64,000 nucleotides of DNA, from positions 226,094 to 290,093 of the forward strand of contig CAWAIR010000013.1 in assembly GCA_963782045.1 (NCBI GenBank), given 5' to 3'. Each line of letters begins with the position of its first letter. Within the stretch, counting starts at the first letter, position 1. The translations under genes were made by a program, and so were the position numbers. Shown here one piece after another: positions 46,193 to 55,592 of this stretch. The notes below the pieces were generated by a model. The model had not been told where the DNA came from. It made no database searches and saw only the letters and a list, made by a program, of their open reading frames with translations. This stretch comes from CAVSRC01 sp963782045. Its GTDB lineage: Bacteria > Pseudomonadota > Alphaproteobacteria > Rhizobiales > Kaistiaceae.

Positions 46193-47608
46193 TCAGCCCG
46201 GCGCGACGATCTTGCCCGGGTTCATGATCCCCTGGGGATCGATTGCCTGTTTGATCGCCCGCATGACGTCGAGACCGCTGCCAAGCTCGATCCCGAGATA
46301 TTTCATCTTGCCCTGGCCGATGCCGTGCTCGCCGGTGCAGGTTCCCTCCATGGCGATGGCCCTGAGGTTGAGGCGCGAGATCACCCCCTCGCAGCGCGCC
46401 ACCTCGTCGCGGTCGCCCGCGTCGGCGATCATGGTGAGATGGAAATTGCCGTCGCCGACGTGGCCGACGACCGGCGCGACCAGCCCGTTCTCTTCGACAT
46501 CGGCGATGGTTTCCATCACGCATTCCGCCAGCCGCGAGATCGGCACGCAGGCGTCAGTGGCGATTGCCTTGGCCCCTGGCCTGAGCGCCAGCGCCGCCCA
46601 GTAGGCGTCGTGGCGGGCCTGCCACAGGCGCGTGCGCTCCTCCGGCCGGGTCGCCCAGACGAACTCGCCGCCGCCGAAGTCCGCCGCGATCGCGCCGAAG
46701 GCCTCGGCCTGTTCCTTGACCGAGGCGTGGCTGCCGTGGAACTCGACGAACAGATGCGGGCTCTCGGACAAATCCAGCTTGGCGTAGGCGTTGGTGGCTT
46801 TGACCATGAGCGAGTTGAGCAGTTCGATGCGAGCAACGGGGATACCGCTCTGTATGGTCAGGATTGTGGCATTGCACGCCGCCTCGACCGTCGGGAAGGG
46901 GACCACGCCGCCGGCGATCGCCTCGGGGATGCCCTGCAGCCTCAGAACCAGCTCGGTGATGATGCCCAGCGTCCCCTCCGAGCCGATCATCAGCCGGGCG
47001 AGATCATAGCCGGCGGAGGACTTTTTCGCCCGGTTGCCGGTCTTCACCACCGAACCGTCCGGCATCACCGCCGTCAGGCTGATGACGTTGTCCTTCATGG
47101 TGCCGTAGCGCACGGCGTTGGTGCCGGAGGCGCGGGTGGCGGCCATGCCGCCGAGCGAGGCGTCGGCGCCGGGATCGATCGGGAAGAACAGGCCGTCGCT
47201 GCGCAGGTGATCGTTGAGCTGCTTGCGCGTCACACCCGGCTCGACCACCGCGTCGAGGTCTTCGGCATGCACCGCAAGCACCCGGTTCATGCGGCTCATG
47301 TCGATCGACACGCCGCCCTCAGGCGCGTTGACGTGGCCCTCCAGCGAGGAACCGGCGCCGAAGGGAATCATCGGCACGCGGTGGGCGGCGCAGATGCGCA
47401 CAATATCGACGACCTCCTCGGTCGTTTCGGGGAACACCACCGCGTCCGGCGGTTGGCTGACCAGCCAGGTCATCTGATGGCAGTGCTGGCGGCGCAGCGC
47501 CTCCGAATCGGCGTAGCGCGCGCCGAAACGCTGCTTCAGCATCGGCAGGGCCGCCGCAATGCCGGCGTCGTTGTGCGCCGCGGCACCGACTGCGAGCTGG
47601 ATCGCCAT
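46193..47608 (-). CDS. FAD-linked oxidase (D-lactate/glycolate dehydrogenase type)
   Basis: The 471-residue protein has an FAD_binding_4 domain (PFGAGSSLEGHVNAPEGGVSID and GADASLGGMAATRASGTNAVRYGTM, read in parts) and a C-terminal FAD-oxidase domain with VGHVGDGNFHLTM and CTGEHGIGQGKMKYL. It resembles D-lactate dehydrogenase (cytochrome) and GlcD; the substrate is a 2-hydroxy acid, but which one cannot be said. No Fe-S subunit is nearby. It starts at ATG 47608. Confidence 0.9.
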   Translation of the reverse strand: MAIQLAVGAAAHNDAGIAAALPMLKQRFGARYADSEALRRQHCHQMTWLVSQPPDAVVFPETTEEVVDIVRICAAHRVPMIPFGAGSSLEGHVNAPEGGVSIDMSRMNRVLAVHAEDLDAVVEPGVTRKQLNDHLRSDGLFFPIDPGADASLGGMAATRASGTNAVRYGTMKDNVISLTAVMPDGSVVKTGNRAKKSSAGYDLARLMIGSEGTLGIITELVLRLQGIPEAIAGGVVPFPTVEAACNATILTIQSGIPVARIELLNSLMVKATNAYAKLDLSESPHLFVEFHGSHASVKEQAEAFGAIAADFGGGEFVWATRPEERTRLWQARHDAYWAALALRPGAKAIATDACVPISRLAECVMETIADVEENGLVAPVVGHVGDGNFHLTMIADAGDRDEVARCEGVISRLNLRAIAMEGTCTGEHGIGQGKMKYLGIELGSGLDVMRAIKQAIDPQGIMNPGKIVAPG

Positions 47609-47791
47609 CGTCAAACCCTGGATTCCTCAACCGCGTTCCCGTGCCCCGCGGCTAGGGTAGCAAATCGCGATTGCCAGCCAAAGCGGCGAAATCGCTCGCC
47701 CGGCGGGTGCTTTGTGCCGCGCAAGAAACGGAATGAAAAGCCCCGGGCGGGCGCCTATGGTGCCGGCCCGCCGTCAAGCGCAGGACCCGCG

Positions 47792-48724
47792 ATGCCGCCC
47801 GCCGTCAACCGTACCATGACGCCCGCCGAATGGGCGCTGCTGGTCACCCTCGCGCTGCTGTGGGGCGGCTCGTATTTCTACATTGCCATCGCCATCAAGG
47901 TGCTGCCGGCCTTCACCATCGTCGCCTTCAGGGTGGCCGTGGGCGGCGCGCTGCTCTATGCCGCGGTGCGGGCGACCGGCAACGCCATGCCGCGCGACGC
48001 CGCTTCGTGGCGAGCCTACTTCGTCATGGGGTTCCTCAACAACGTCGTGCCCTTCAGTCTGATCGCCTGGGCACAGGGCCATGTCGAAAGCGGGCTGGCC
48101 GCCATCCTCAACGCCACCACGCCGCTGTTCGCCGTGGTCTTCGCCCACTACCTCACCGGCGACGAGCGCATGACGCCCGGCCGCATCGCTGGGCTGGTCG
48201 TCGGTTTCGCCGGCGTGGTGGTGATGATCGGGCCGGATGCCCTGGGCGGCTTCAGCACCGACCTCCTCGCCCAACTGGCGCTGCTCGCCGCCTCGGTGTT
48301 CTACGCGCTCTCGCCGATTTACGCGCGTCGCTTCGGCCGCGCCGGCCATGCGCCGATCGTCTCGGCGACCGGCCAGTTCGCCGCCGCCACCGTCATGATG
48401 GTGCCGCTCGCCTTCATCGTCGACCAGCCGTGGACGCTGGCCATGCCGGGTACGGACGTATGGGCGGCGCTGATCGCGCTCGCCGTGCTCTCCTCGGCGG
48501 TCGCCTACATCATCTACTACCAGCTCCTGAAGACAGCCGGCGCCGTCAACCTGCTGCTGGTCACCTTCCTGGTGCCGGTGAGCGCCATCCTGCTCGGCGC
48601 CCTGTTCCTGCACGAGCGGCTGGCGGTCGCAGACTTCGCCGGCATGGGGCTGATCGCCCTGGGGCTGGCGGCGATCGACGGCCGCCCGCTGCGGCTGCTC
48701 GGGCGCGCGCGCGCTCAGGCGTAG
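47792..48724 (+). CDS. EamA-family DMT transporter
   Basis: The 310-residue protein has ten transmembrane helices in two similar halves, each an EamA domain. LWGGSYFYIAIAIKVLP (residues 20-36) and AAILNATTPLFAVVFAHYL are landmarks of the first half, and SSAVAYIIYYQLLKTAGA of the second. It would export or exchange amino acids or metabolites. It is convergent with the ClC gene and overlaps its stop by ten bases. Confidence 0.9.
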   Translation: MPPAVNRTMTPAEWALLVTLALLWGGSYFYIAIAIKVLPAFTIVAFRVAVGGALLYAAVRATGNAMPRDAASWRAYFVMGFLNNVVPFSLIAWAQGHVESGLAAILNATTPLFAVVFAHYLTGDERMTPGRIAGLVVGFAGVVVMIGPDALGGFSTDLLAQLALLAASVFYALSPIYARRFGRAGHAPIVSATGQFAAATVMMVPLAFIVDQPWTLAMPGTDVWAALIALAVLSSAVAYIIYYQLLKTAGAVNLLLVTFLVPVSAILLGALFLHERLAVADFAGMGLIALGLAAIDGRPLRLLGRARAQA

Positions 48725-50523
48725 TGGTTGGCGATCACCGCGTTGGAGATCTCGTTGGCCGCGATAACGCCGATGACGTCCTCCGGCCGCGGGATGCGGG
48801 CGCGATCGTTGACCACGATGCACAGGTTGCGGTTGCGCCGGTTCATGCGGCTGATGACCGTGTTGAGGATGGCGGTCTCCGGCGAGATGACGAAGTTGTC
48901 CGCGGTGATGCTCTCCAGCGTCTGGCCGGCGTAGCGGTCCGGCGCGTACGACCCGGCGGCGAGCCGCGCCACCCCGGCGATGCGCGGGCCGTCCGAGACG
49001 ATGATGTGGGCGCTCGGGCGGTCGGCGATCGCGGCCAGCGCGTCGGAGATCGAGGTCGCCATCGGCAGCACGACGAAGTTCTTGTTCATCAGCTCGCGCG
49101 CCTGGCGCACCAGATACATGTTGGTGTGGCGGTTGATCGGGATCGGCTTGCCGCGGTGGCGCAGCTTGATGGTGTAGATGTTCTCGCTGATCAGCGCCCG
49201 CCGCGTGCCGGTCGCTAGCGCCACCGCCATCACCAGCGGCACGATGACGTTGTAGTCGCGGGTCATCTCGAAGATCATCACGATCGCCGTCATCGAGGCG
49301 CCGGTCGCCCCGCCGACGATGGCGCCCATGCCGACCACGGCGAACTCGATGACCGAGAAGCCGGAATTGGGAAAGAGGAAGCCGCCGAGCGAACCGAAGG
49401 CGGCGCCCAGCGTGGCGCCGATGAACAGCGACGGCGAGAAGATGCCGCCCGAGGCGCCCGACCCGAGGCTGATCGAGGTGGCGAACAGCTTGGCGATGAA
49501 CAGCGCCGTGAGCAGCAGCAGCCCGGCGGTGCCGCCCTCGAGCACCGACTGGATGGTGGCATAGCCGACGCCGTCGGTCTGGCCGTGACCGGTCACCCGC
49601 ATGAAGGCGTAGAAGAGCACACCGATGATCGCCATGCCGACAATGTTCTGCGTGTAGACGTTGCCGGGCAGCTTGGGGAAGATGTCCTCGCACCAGGCGA
49701 GGAACTTGATGAAGGCCCAGGAGGCGACGCCGGCGGCGAGCCCGAGCAGGCCGAAGCCCGCCAGCACGATCGGCGAAGTGATGGAGAAGCCGCCGGGGAG
49801 CGCCGCGTCCGGCACGTAGAAGGCCGGGGACAAGCCGAAGACATAGCGGGCAATCGAGGTGGCGGTGGTGGTCGCCACCACCACCGGCAGGAATGTGCGA
49901 TTCGACAGCTCGGGCAGCAGCAGCTCGACGGCGAACAGCACGCCGCCGAGCGGCGTGTTGAAGGTGGCGGCGATGCCCGCCCCTGCCCCGGCGGCGATCA
50001 TGGTGATCTTCTGCCAGCGGGCGAGGCGCAGCTTGCGCGCCAGCGTCGAGCCGAAGGAGGCGCCGATCTGGATGATCGGGCCCTCGCGGCCGACCGAGGC
50101 GCCGGTGCCGATGGAGATCGCCGAGGCGAAGGATTTGATCACCGCGACGATGCCGCGGACGTTGCCCTTGTTGTGGTAGATGGCGAACATCACCTCCGGC
50201 ACGCCGTGGCCCTTGGCCTCCGGCGCGAAGGTCTCCACCAGCCACACCACCACCAGGCCGCCCACGATCGGCACAAGGATGATGAACGGCCCCCACGGGG
50301 TGGGCGGGTCGAAGACATTGGCGTCGTAGAGAAAGCTGAAGTGGCCGAGGAAGACGACGTTGTGGATGATCGCGATCAGGTAACGGAAGAAGACCGCGCC
50401 GAGCGCCGCGACGATGCCGATGAGGAAGGCAAGACCAACGAGGATCGGGAGCGATATGGTGCGGTCTTCCCCCTCGAACTCCGCATTGGCGGCGGCCGAG
50501 GGCGTGATGGTCGTATCGGTCAT
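48715..50523 (-). CDS. ClC-family chloride channel/antiporter with CBS domains
   Basis: The 602-residue protein has 10-12 membrane segments with GHGVPEV, GREGPII (the gating Glu in the selectivity filter) and GSGASGGIFSPSLFIG, the three ClC anion-binding motifs. After the membrane part a CBS pair is visible (NKNFVVLPMATSISDALAAI, then QTLESITADNFVISPETAILNTV, read in parts). It moves Cl- or F-. The start at ATG 50523 opens the cytoplasmic N-terminus. It ends convergently with the EamA gene. Confidence 0.92.
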   Translation of the reverse strand: MTDTTITPSAAANAEFEGEDRTISLPILVGLAFLIGIVAALGAVFFRYLIAIIHNVVFLGHFSFLYDANVFDPPTPWGPFIILVPIVGGLVVVWLVETFAPEAKGHGVPEVMFAIYHNKGNVRGIVAVIKSFASAISIGTGASVGREGPIIQIGASFGSTLARKLRLARWQKITMIAAGAGAGIAATFNTPLGGVLFAVELLLPELSNRTFLPVVVATTTATSIARYVFGLSPAFYVPDAALPGGFSITSPIVLAGFGLLGLAAGVASWAFIKFLAWCEDIFPKLPGNVYTQNIVGMAIIGVLFYAFMRVTGHGQTDGVGYATIQSVLEGGTAGLLLLTALFIAKLFATSISLGSGASGGIFSPSLFIGATLGAAFGSLGGFLFPNSGFSVIEFAVVGMGAIVGGATGASMTAIVMIFEMTRDYNVIVPLVMAVALATGTRRALISENIYTIKLRHRGKPIPINRHTNMYLVRQARELMNKNFVVLPMATSISDALAAIADRPSAHIIVSDGPRIAGVARLAAGSYAPDRYAGQTLESITADNFVISPETAILNTVISRMNRRNRNLCIVVNDRARIPRPEDVIGVIAANEISNAVIANHYA

Positions 50524-51143
50524 CTTGGCTTTCGGGGACGGCGGGAGGGTGGCGACCTCCTGCACCTTCGGCGCGATGGGGTCAAGTGCGCTGCGGGCTT
50601 TCGGCGGAACCTGACGGGGTTTGGGGGAAAACGCGCATGCTGCACCGCAACCGGCACACGGTTTGGGGACTGCGCCCGGCAACCGCGGGCGACAGGTTGA
50701 TTTGCACTCCGGCGTTGGCGCGGCGGCCCGAATGGCGCGAGCGAAATCCGGGGAAACAAGCGCGCGCGCCCCATCTCGCCGGGGATGACGGCGCCGGGCT
50801 GGAGCTGGAAAGACGCGGATGGCCGGGACAAGCCCGGCCATAAGGCGGGGACCGGACGGAAACGGCGGAGAAGCGGAGAGGCCGAATCGATTCCGATCGG
50901 CGCCGGAATGACGAGCGCGGCGCAGGCGGTCGGTTATTCCGGGGCTAACAAAGCTGCTGCAACCGAATTTCCGTGGCGGGCGCCAGTTTTTTCTGATATA
51001 ATGAAATTCATCACTTTAGAATGTTCCAATACTACCGCGCGGGATCGGTACTATATTGGACGTCTTGTAATGGTTTTCATAAGTATTACATACGCATAGC
51101 GACCGCAAATCCTTGCGGCCGGCGTTTGAAAGGCCCTTTCCTG
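50524..51143. other. Gene-poor upstream region
   Basis: No gene is convincing. 50733-50752 holds GCGAGCGAAATCCGGGG, a phrase that recurs at about 53444-53457. The last 150 bases are AT-rich and hold GTAAT-N13-ATTAC at 51068-51090 and a TTGGAC/TAAGTA hexamer pair, 18 bases apart, on the plus strand. This would be a promoter for the small genes that follow. Confidence 0.35.
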
Positions 51144-51272
51144 ATGGCCAATCGCCCTTCGCCGACCTTGCCGAAACCGGCCAACGACGATCGGCCGGGC
51201 GCCCCGGCTGCCCCGGCGGGCAAGCCCGAGGAAAAGAAGGCCAAGGCGCCCACAAACGCCGAGCCGAAATGA
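51144..51272 (+). CDS. Small Pro/Lys/Ala-rich hypothetical protein
   Basis: The frame encodes 42 residues beginning MANRPSPTLPKPANDDRPG and ending with a charged KKAKAPTNAEPK tail. The composition suggests a disordered polypeptide. AAAGG lies 13 bases before the ATG. It precedes DUF1488. The call rests only on position and codon use. Confidence 0.35.
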   Translation: MANRPSPTLPKPANDDRPGAPAAPAGKPEEKKAKAPTNAEPK

Positions 51273-51320
51273 CCGGTCGAGGGAGCGCATCTCCCTCTGG
51301 TCTCCCGCAGGACGCCGAGC

Positions 51321-51608
51321 ATGAGCCTGAGCTTTCCCAATCCCAGCCGCAGCTACGATGCCGATTGGCGTCGCATCCGCTTCTGGGGCCATGACAGCGC
51401 CATGGAGGTGTGTTTCTTCCTGGAGGCAGACGCGATCTTCGTCCTCTATCCCAGGACGAAGAACACCGAAGAGGGGATCCTGGCCGCCTTCGACGATGCG
51501 AGGGAGCGCATCTTCGCCGTTGCCGCCAGGGCGTACGCGCCCCGCCGGCGCGGCGGCTTCTATGTCCTGACCGGCGATCAGTTCTCACCGATTCCGAGCG
51601 CATGCTGA
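51321..51608 (+). CDS. DUF1488 family protein
   Basis: The 95-residue protein has the start MSLSFPNPSRSYDADWRRI, then FWGHDSAMEVCFFLEADAI, as in DUF1488, a small alphaproteobacterial family of unknown function. It ends PIPSAC, a few residues after the usual end. No ribosome-binding site stands out. It lies in a run of four short genes on one strand. Confidence 0.75.
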   Translation: MSLSFPNPSRSYDADWRRIRFWGHDSAMEVCFFLEADAIFVLYPRTKNTEEGILAAFDDARERIFAVAARAYAPRRRGGFYVLTGDQFSPIPSAC

Positions 51609-51699
51609 CCGGGGTGATGGGTCGCGAGCCTGCGCGTTCACGCAACCGTTGCGTCCGCCAGCACCATCTGAAACCGAGCGGACGAAGAGAGGAAACGAC

Positions 51700-52050
51700 A
51701 TGAAGATTCCGGCAGAAGTCAAGCCCGCGGCCTGGGGCGCCATCGGCGGCGCCGTCGCGCTCACCATCATCGGGTTCACCTGGGGCGGTTGGGTGACCGG
51801 CGGCAGTTCCACGCAGGCCGCCGAGCAGAGCGCGCAGACTGCCGTCGTTGCCGTCCTGGCGCCCATTTGCGTGACGCAGTTTCACGACCAGATGGATGCC
51901 GAAGGCAAGCTTGCCGAGCTCAGCGCGCTGCGCAGCTACCAGCAATCCGACTACGTCGAGAAGGGCGGCTGGGCAACGATGCCCGGCAGCCAGACCTCGG
52001 TCAAAGGAGTCGCCGAATCCTGTGCCAGGATGCTGACCACCAGCACCTGA
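51700..52050 (+). CDS. Small exported or membrane-anchored hypothetical protein
   Basis: The 116-residue protein has one N-terminal hydrophobic segment (AWGAIGGAVALTIIGFTWGGWV, residues 11-32, read in parts) and a polar remainder with two Cys (APICVTQFH, ESCARML). AGAGAGGAAA precedes the ATG. I have seen similar proteins in Hyphomicrobiales but cannot name the family. It is probably in the inner membrane with the C-terminal part in the periplasm. Confidence 0.65.
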   Translation: MKIPAEVKPAAWGAIGGAVALTIIGFTWGGWVTGGSSTQAAEQSAQTAVVAVLAPICVTQFHDQMDAEGKLAELSALRSYQQSDYVEKGGWATMPGSQTSVKGVAESCARMLTTST

Positions 52051-52169
52051 GCCCTACAACGCAATCGCGGCCGGCCTCGCCGTTTGCAGCCAAGGCAGCG
52101 ACCGGCGATACCGCCTGCACCGTTGGCGGCCCCGCCTGGTGCGTCCGCCGCTAGAGAAAGACCCATGCC

Positions 52170-52358
52170 ATGAGCCCCCACAAATACGTCGTCGGAGAGA
52201 CGATTACCGTCGTAAACGAGGACCGAACGCGCAAGGCCGCCAGCGGCCACTATCGCATCGTTGCCCAGCGCCCGGTCAGCAACGGCGAACCCTGGTACGT
52301 CGTCAAGAGCGACCTTGAACGTCACGACCGCGTGGTTGCCGAAAGCGAGCTGCAATGA
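52170..52358 (+). CDS. Small hypothetical protein
   Basis: The 62-residue product (MSPHKYVVGETITVVNEDRT at the start) is a small, charged, probably beta-rich protein with RIVAQRPV and WYVVKSDLERHDRVVAE. It ends in TGA that overlaps the ATG of the next gene (ATGA), so the two are translated together. No family is recognised. Confidence 0.6.
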   Translation: MSPHKYVVGETITVVNEDRTRKAASGHYRIVAQRPVSNGEPWYVVKSDLERHDRVVAESELQ

Positions 52359-52879
52359 ACGCCATCGGCAAGATGTGGTTCGCCTGCAGAGACGCCACGG
52401 TGCGCTTGAACGACTGGTACCGCCACCGGGCCGAGCGCAAGTCGATCACGGAGATGATGCATGACAGCCTGCTGCGACGATTGACCCGGCGCCGGCCACC
52501 GATGGGCCTGCCGGTCATCCTGTTGATCGCGCTGGCGGTCACCGTCTGGTCGGCTTCGGTGGCGACGGCGGGATGCTTCCGCTACGGCGACACCGTCACG
52601 CTCTCCGGTCAATATTTCGCCGCGGTCGCCCCGCCCGACGACGGGATCGCCCGCGACCCGCGGAACGACGCGGCCCGGCGGGCGACGCTTCTGGTGATGG
52701 CGACGCCGTTCTGCGTCGATGCCGACATCGTCAGCCTCAGCGTTCCGCCGGCATTGAGCATCCAGCTCAACTGCCCCGCCCTTCACCCGGCCGACGGCAG
52801 CGAACTGTCGCTCAAGGGCCGGTTGATCGGCGCCCATACCAGCAACGGCCAGACCCCGGTTCTGCTGATGTGTCTGTGA
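52355..52879 (+). CDS. Membrane-anchored hypothetical protein with DUF4431-like domain
   Basis: The 174-residue product starts with a basic cytoplasmic segment, then one hydrophobic helix (MGLPVILLIALAVTVW, about residue 50), and a periplasmic domain CFRYGDTVTLSGQYFAA ending in PVLLMCL. That short domain resembles DUF4431. A start at ATG 52502 would make it a normal signal-peptide protein, so the upstream 49 residues may not be translated. It overlaps the previous gene by four bases. Confidence 0.5.
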   Translation: MNAIGKMWFACRDATVRLNDWYRHRAERKSITEMMHDSLLRRLTRRRPPMGLPVILLIALAVTVWSASVATAGCFRYGDTVTLSGQYFAAVAPPDDGIARDPRNDAARRATLLVMATPFCVDADIVSLSVPPALSIQLNCPALHPADGSELSLKGRLIGAHTSNGQTPVLLMCL

Positions 52880-53609
52880 GGGGCGGCATCGCTGGGCGCG
52901 GCCGTCGTGCCCTGCGCTGAGCGCATGAATTCCTCTCCCGCGCCACGATCTGGCCGGGCTATGAACATTTCAAAGAGCATCCTCATGGCCTGAACCACGA
53001 GGGGGTGGCGGGCGCTCGATGAGCACCGCGTCGGTAGTCCGTTTGGTGGCGCTCACCGAGCACCCGCCGCGGGATTTATGCGAGGCCCCGCCTGGGTTGG
53101 CAGAGGCGGGCTGGCACATGGGCCGCCCTCGACCGCCACGGTGCCGGGGCCTCGGTTTCCCGGGCCGGTCTCACCGGTGGCTGACCTCTGCCCGCCTTTA
53201 GCGCTGCACCATTTCAGGGCGTTGGCGCACGAAGAGGTTTCCCCCTCCGTCGACGGGCTTCCGAGCTCCAGTCCCCCCGTTTGCGAGACGAAAGGACGGG
53301 ACACCGCACCCCGCTCCGCCGAACGAACGCCTCCGGACGGCGCCCCCTCATGAGCGAGGATGCCAACCAATATGGGGGCGGTTTTGGGAGGGGGGATAAC
53401 TTTCTTTTCGAGGTAGGGCTGTGCCGGTAGCCTGGACGAAGCGTGAGCGAAATCCGGGCGGCAGAAAGCCCCGCATTGCGTGGAGTTCACCCTCGGGCGC
53501 AGCGAAGGTGCGACCCGGGGGCTCCGTGCGGGCTACGACTCGCTACCAGACTGGAAGCTGGCCGGGCAATATGCCATCTCTCGATGTCAGCCCGATGGAG
53601 GAGGTCATC
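52880..53609. other. Gene-poor region before the cupin gene
   Basis: I see no gene here. The stretch holds a repeat unit (53326-53395, see separate entry) and the phrase GCGTGAGCGAAATCCGGGCGG near 53440. It has no clear codon structure on either strand. It looks like a decayed or intergenic mosaic. Confidence 0.4.
53326..53395. repeat. Imperfect direct repeat flanking the cupin gene, copy 1
   Basis: Both copies contain CGAACGCCTCCGGA, GAGCGAGGATG and ATGGGGG-type stretches in the same order. The second copy is at 54059-54135, beyond the cupin gene. They agree well over the first 50 bases and then diverge. Confidence 0.4.
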
Positions 53610-53945
53610 ATGCCGTTTCCCGAGTTCATCACGGCGTTCCCGAGCATCAACGTGCCATTCCCCGAGGATGTCGTGCAGACGGCCGCCCTGAAGTCAGACG
53701 CCGGTCTGATCGCCTTCTTTACGTTCCTCAAGGACATGGAGCTGCCCCTGCATTCGCATGGCGCCCAGTGGGGCACGGTCATCGAAGGCGAGATCGAATT
53801 CACCATTGGCGGCGAGACAAGAATTTACCGACCCGGTGACAGCTATTCGATTCCTGCCGGTGTCGAACATGGGGCAATGATCAAGGCCGGGACGCGGGTC
53901 ATCGACGTCTTCGAAGAAGCCGACCGATATGCCTTGAAGGGCTGA
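53610..53945 (+). CDS. Cupin-domain protein
   Basis: The 111-residue protein is one cupin barrel: LHSHGAQWGTVIEGEIEF (first motif, with two His and a Glu) and GDSYSIPAGVEHGAMI (second motif, with the final His). Metal binding is likely; substrate is unknown. The ATG at 53610 is preceded by GGAGGAGG. Imperfect direct repeats lie on both sides, so the gene may have arrived as a cassette. Confidence 0.85.
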   Translation: MPFPEFITAFPSINVPFPEDVVQTAALKSDAGLIAFFTFLKDMELPLHSHGAQWGTVIEGEIEFTIGGETRIYRPGDSYSIPAGVEHGAMIKAGTRVIDVFEEADRYALKG

Positions 53946-54058
53946 GGTACGGAGCCGGGTACCCGCGCCCTGCCGCTCCTCGCGCGGCACCGCGGGCGCC
54001 GCTCCAGCCGATGCCGATGGCTCCCGATATCGGCCACGCGAACGAATGCGCTCCATCA

Positions 54059-54135
54059 GACGAACGCCTCCGGAGACGCCCGTCATTCGAGCGAGGATGA
54101 GGGCGGTGGCTCATGGGGGAATGGGAGCGGGACAG
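54059..54135. repeat. Imperfect direct repeat flanking the cupin gene, copy 2
   Basis: Shares CGAACGCCTCCGGA, GAGCGAGGATG and a G-rich tail with 53326-53395. It lies 114 bases past the cupin stop and 100 bases before the interrupted gene. Confidence 0.4.
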
Positions 54136-54443
54136 ATTTATTCGGTCGCCAGCGCGGCCCAGAAACTGAAGAAAAACAGTGGACAATTTTCGGTGTCTAT
54201 CCACGCCCCGGAAACTTCGGTCATATTTACACGATGGAAAGCCAATCTCGCCGAGCGCTTATCACATACGCGCTGGTCAGCGACCAGCTTTACGCCAGCA
54301 ATGATTTCTACCTCGGCATTGTCCCCCTTCTATCAATTATTGCCTCCGAGAACGACGGGAAGCTCTTTCGTAAAGCTCGGCTTTCCGCAGATATCAGAGT
54401 TCTCTTCGGTCTCGATATTCACGAAGAGGTTTGTGCCTTTCTA

Positions 54444-55589
54444 GTGGATCAAATCTGACGGGTGAATCCGGCGGGGGATTCCCCTGGGATTTGGCGCATG
54501 CGAGTTTTGGGCATGCGCCCTGGGATTTCGATTACGCTGACCCCATCCGATCGCCGCCGCCTGAAGGCGATCATCGGCAACCGCAACGCTCCGCAGAAGC
54601 ACGTCTGGCGGGCCGCGATCGTGCTCTTGTCGGCCGATGGCTGGGGCACGGTGGAGATCATGCGCCAAACGCACAAGTCGAAGACCTGCGTCTGGCGTTG
54701 GCAGGAACGCTTTGCTGAAGAAGGGATTGACGGCCTCCTGCGTGACAAAACGCGGCCGTCCCGGGTGCCGCCCCTTGCTGCCGACATAGCGGAACGGGTG
54801 GTCGCCCTGACGCTCACCGATCCGCCCGCCGAGGCAACCCACTGGACGGGCGCCATGATGGCCGAGGCGACTGGCATCAGCGTCTCCTCGGTTCAGCGCA
54901 TCTGGCGGGCCCACGGGCTGCAGCCGCATCGAGTACGACAGTTCAAGCTCTCTACCGACCCTCAGTTCGTCACCAAACTCCGGGATGTGGTCGGGCTCTA
55001 CGTCGATCCGCCGGCGCATGCCATCGTGCTCTCGGTCGACGAGAAAAGCCAAATCCAGGCCCTCGACCGCACTCAGCCGGGGCTACCGCTGAAGAAGGGG
55101 CGTGCCGGCACCATGACGCATGATTACAAGCGCAACGGTACCACCACGCTGTTCGCCGCTCTCAATGTCCTCGACGGCACCGTCATCGGCCGCAACATGC
55201 AGCGCCACCGCCACCAGGAGTTCATCCGCTTCCTCAACGCCGTCGAGGCCGAGGTCCCGGCCGGCAAGCTGATCCATGTCGTCCTCGACAACTACGCTGC
55301 CCACAAGCACCCCAAGGTGCGCCAGTGGCTCAGCCGGCATGAGCGATTCACCTTCCACTTCGTGCCCACCTCCTGCTCCTGGCTCAACGCCGTGGAGGGC
55401 TTCTTCGCCAAACTGTCGAAGCGACGATTGAAGCGCGGTGTCTTCCGATCCGTCGTCGATCTCCAGGCCGCCATCAACCGCTTCGTCGAGGACACCAATC
55501 AAATGCCCAAACCCTTCACCTGGACCGCCGATCCCGACAAAATCATCGCCGCCGTCAGGCGCGGGCACCAAGTGTTGGATTCAATCCAC
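54444..55589 (+). mobile_element. IS630-family insertion sequence, copy 1
   Basis: The element is 1146 bases, flanked by TA on both sides (54442-54443 and 55590-55591), the target duplication expected for this family. The outer ends are inverted repeats, GTGGATCAAATC against GTGGATTGAATC. The original target read CTAG. It carries one transposase gene. It lies in the PIN-like gene, whose frame is restored by its removal. Confidence 0.92.
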
Positions 55590-55592
55590 TAG
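54498..55592 (+). CDS. IS630-family transposase, copy 1
   Basis: The 364-residue protein has an N-terminal helix-turn-helix part and the DDE catalytic residues in VLSVDEKSQIQAL, HVVLDNYAAHKHP and WLNAVEGFFAKLSKRR. The start MRVLGMRPG is shared with copy 2. A GTG at 54462 would add 12 codons, and this one is lost in copy 2 by a G-to-A change. The stop TAG uses TA of the target duplication and the next G. Probably active: no stop or shift is visible. Confidence 0.93.
   Translation: MRVLGMRPGISITLTPSDRRRLKAIIGNRNAPQKHVWRAAIVLLSADGWGTVEIMRQTHKSKTCVWRWQERFAEEGIDGLLRDKTRPSRVPPLAADIAERVVALTLTDPPAEATHWTGAMMAEATGISVSSVQRIWRAHGLQPHRVRQFKLSTDPQFVTKLRDVVGLYVDPPAHAIVLSVDEKSQIQALDRTQPGLPLKKGRAGTMTHDYKRNGTTTLFAALNVLDGTVIGRNMQRHRHQEFIRFLNAVEAEVPAGKLIHVVLDNYAAHKHPKVRQWLSRHERFTFHFVPTSCSWLNAVEGFFAKLSKRRLKRGVFRSVVDLQAAINRFVEDTNQMPKPFTWTADPDKIIAAVRRGHQVLDSIH

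Noticed and set aside
42301..46227. 1308-codon plus-strand open frame opposite the AsmA-like gene
   Set aside because: It is a shadow of the long minus-strand gene, with an Arg/Gly/Ala-rich and motif-free product. The minus-strand frame has AsmA motifs and a membrane helix.
47774..50296. 840-codon minus-strand frame opposite the EamA gene and in another frame of the ClC gene
   Set aside because: It spans two real genes in a shifted frame and has no family motif.
52880..53609. Short open frames in the gap before the cupin
   Set aside because: They are Arg/Pro-rich on both strands, with no ribosome-binding site or conserved sequence.
54046..54444. Plus-strand frame in front of and overlapping the start of the PIN-like gene
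   Set aside because: It has no conserved features and runs out of phase with the frame that continues past the IS junction.
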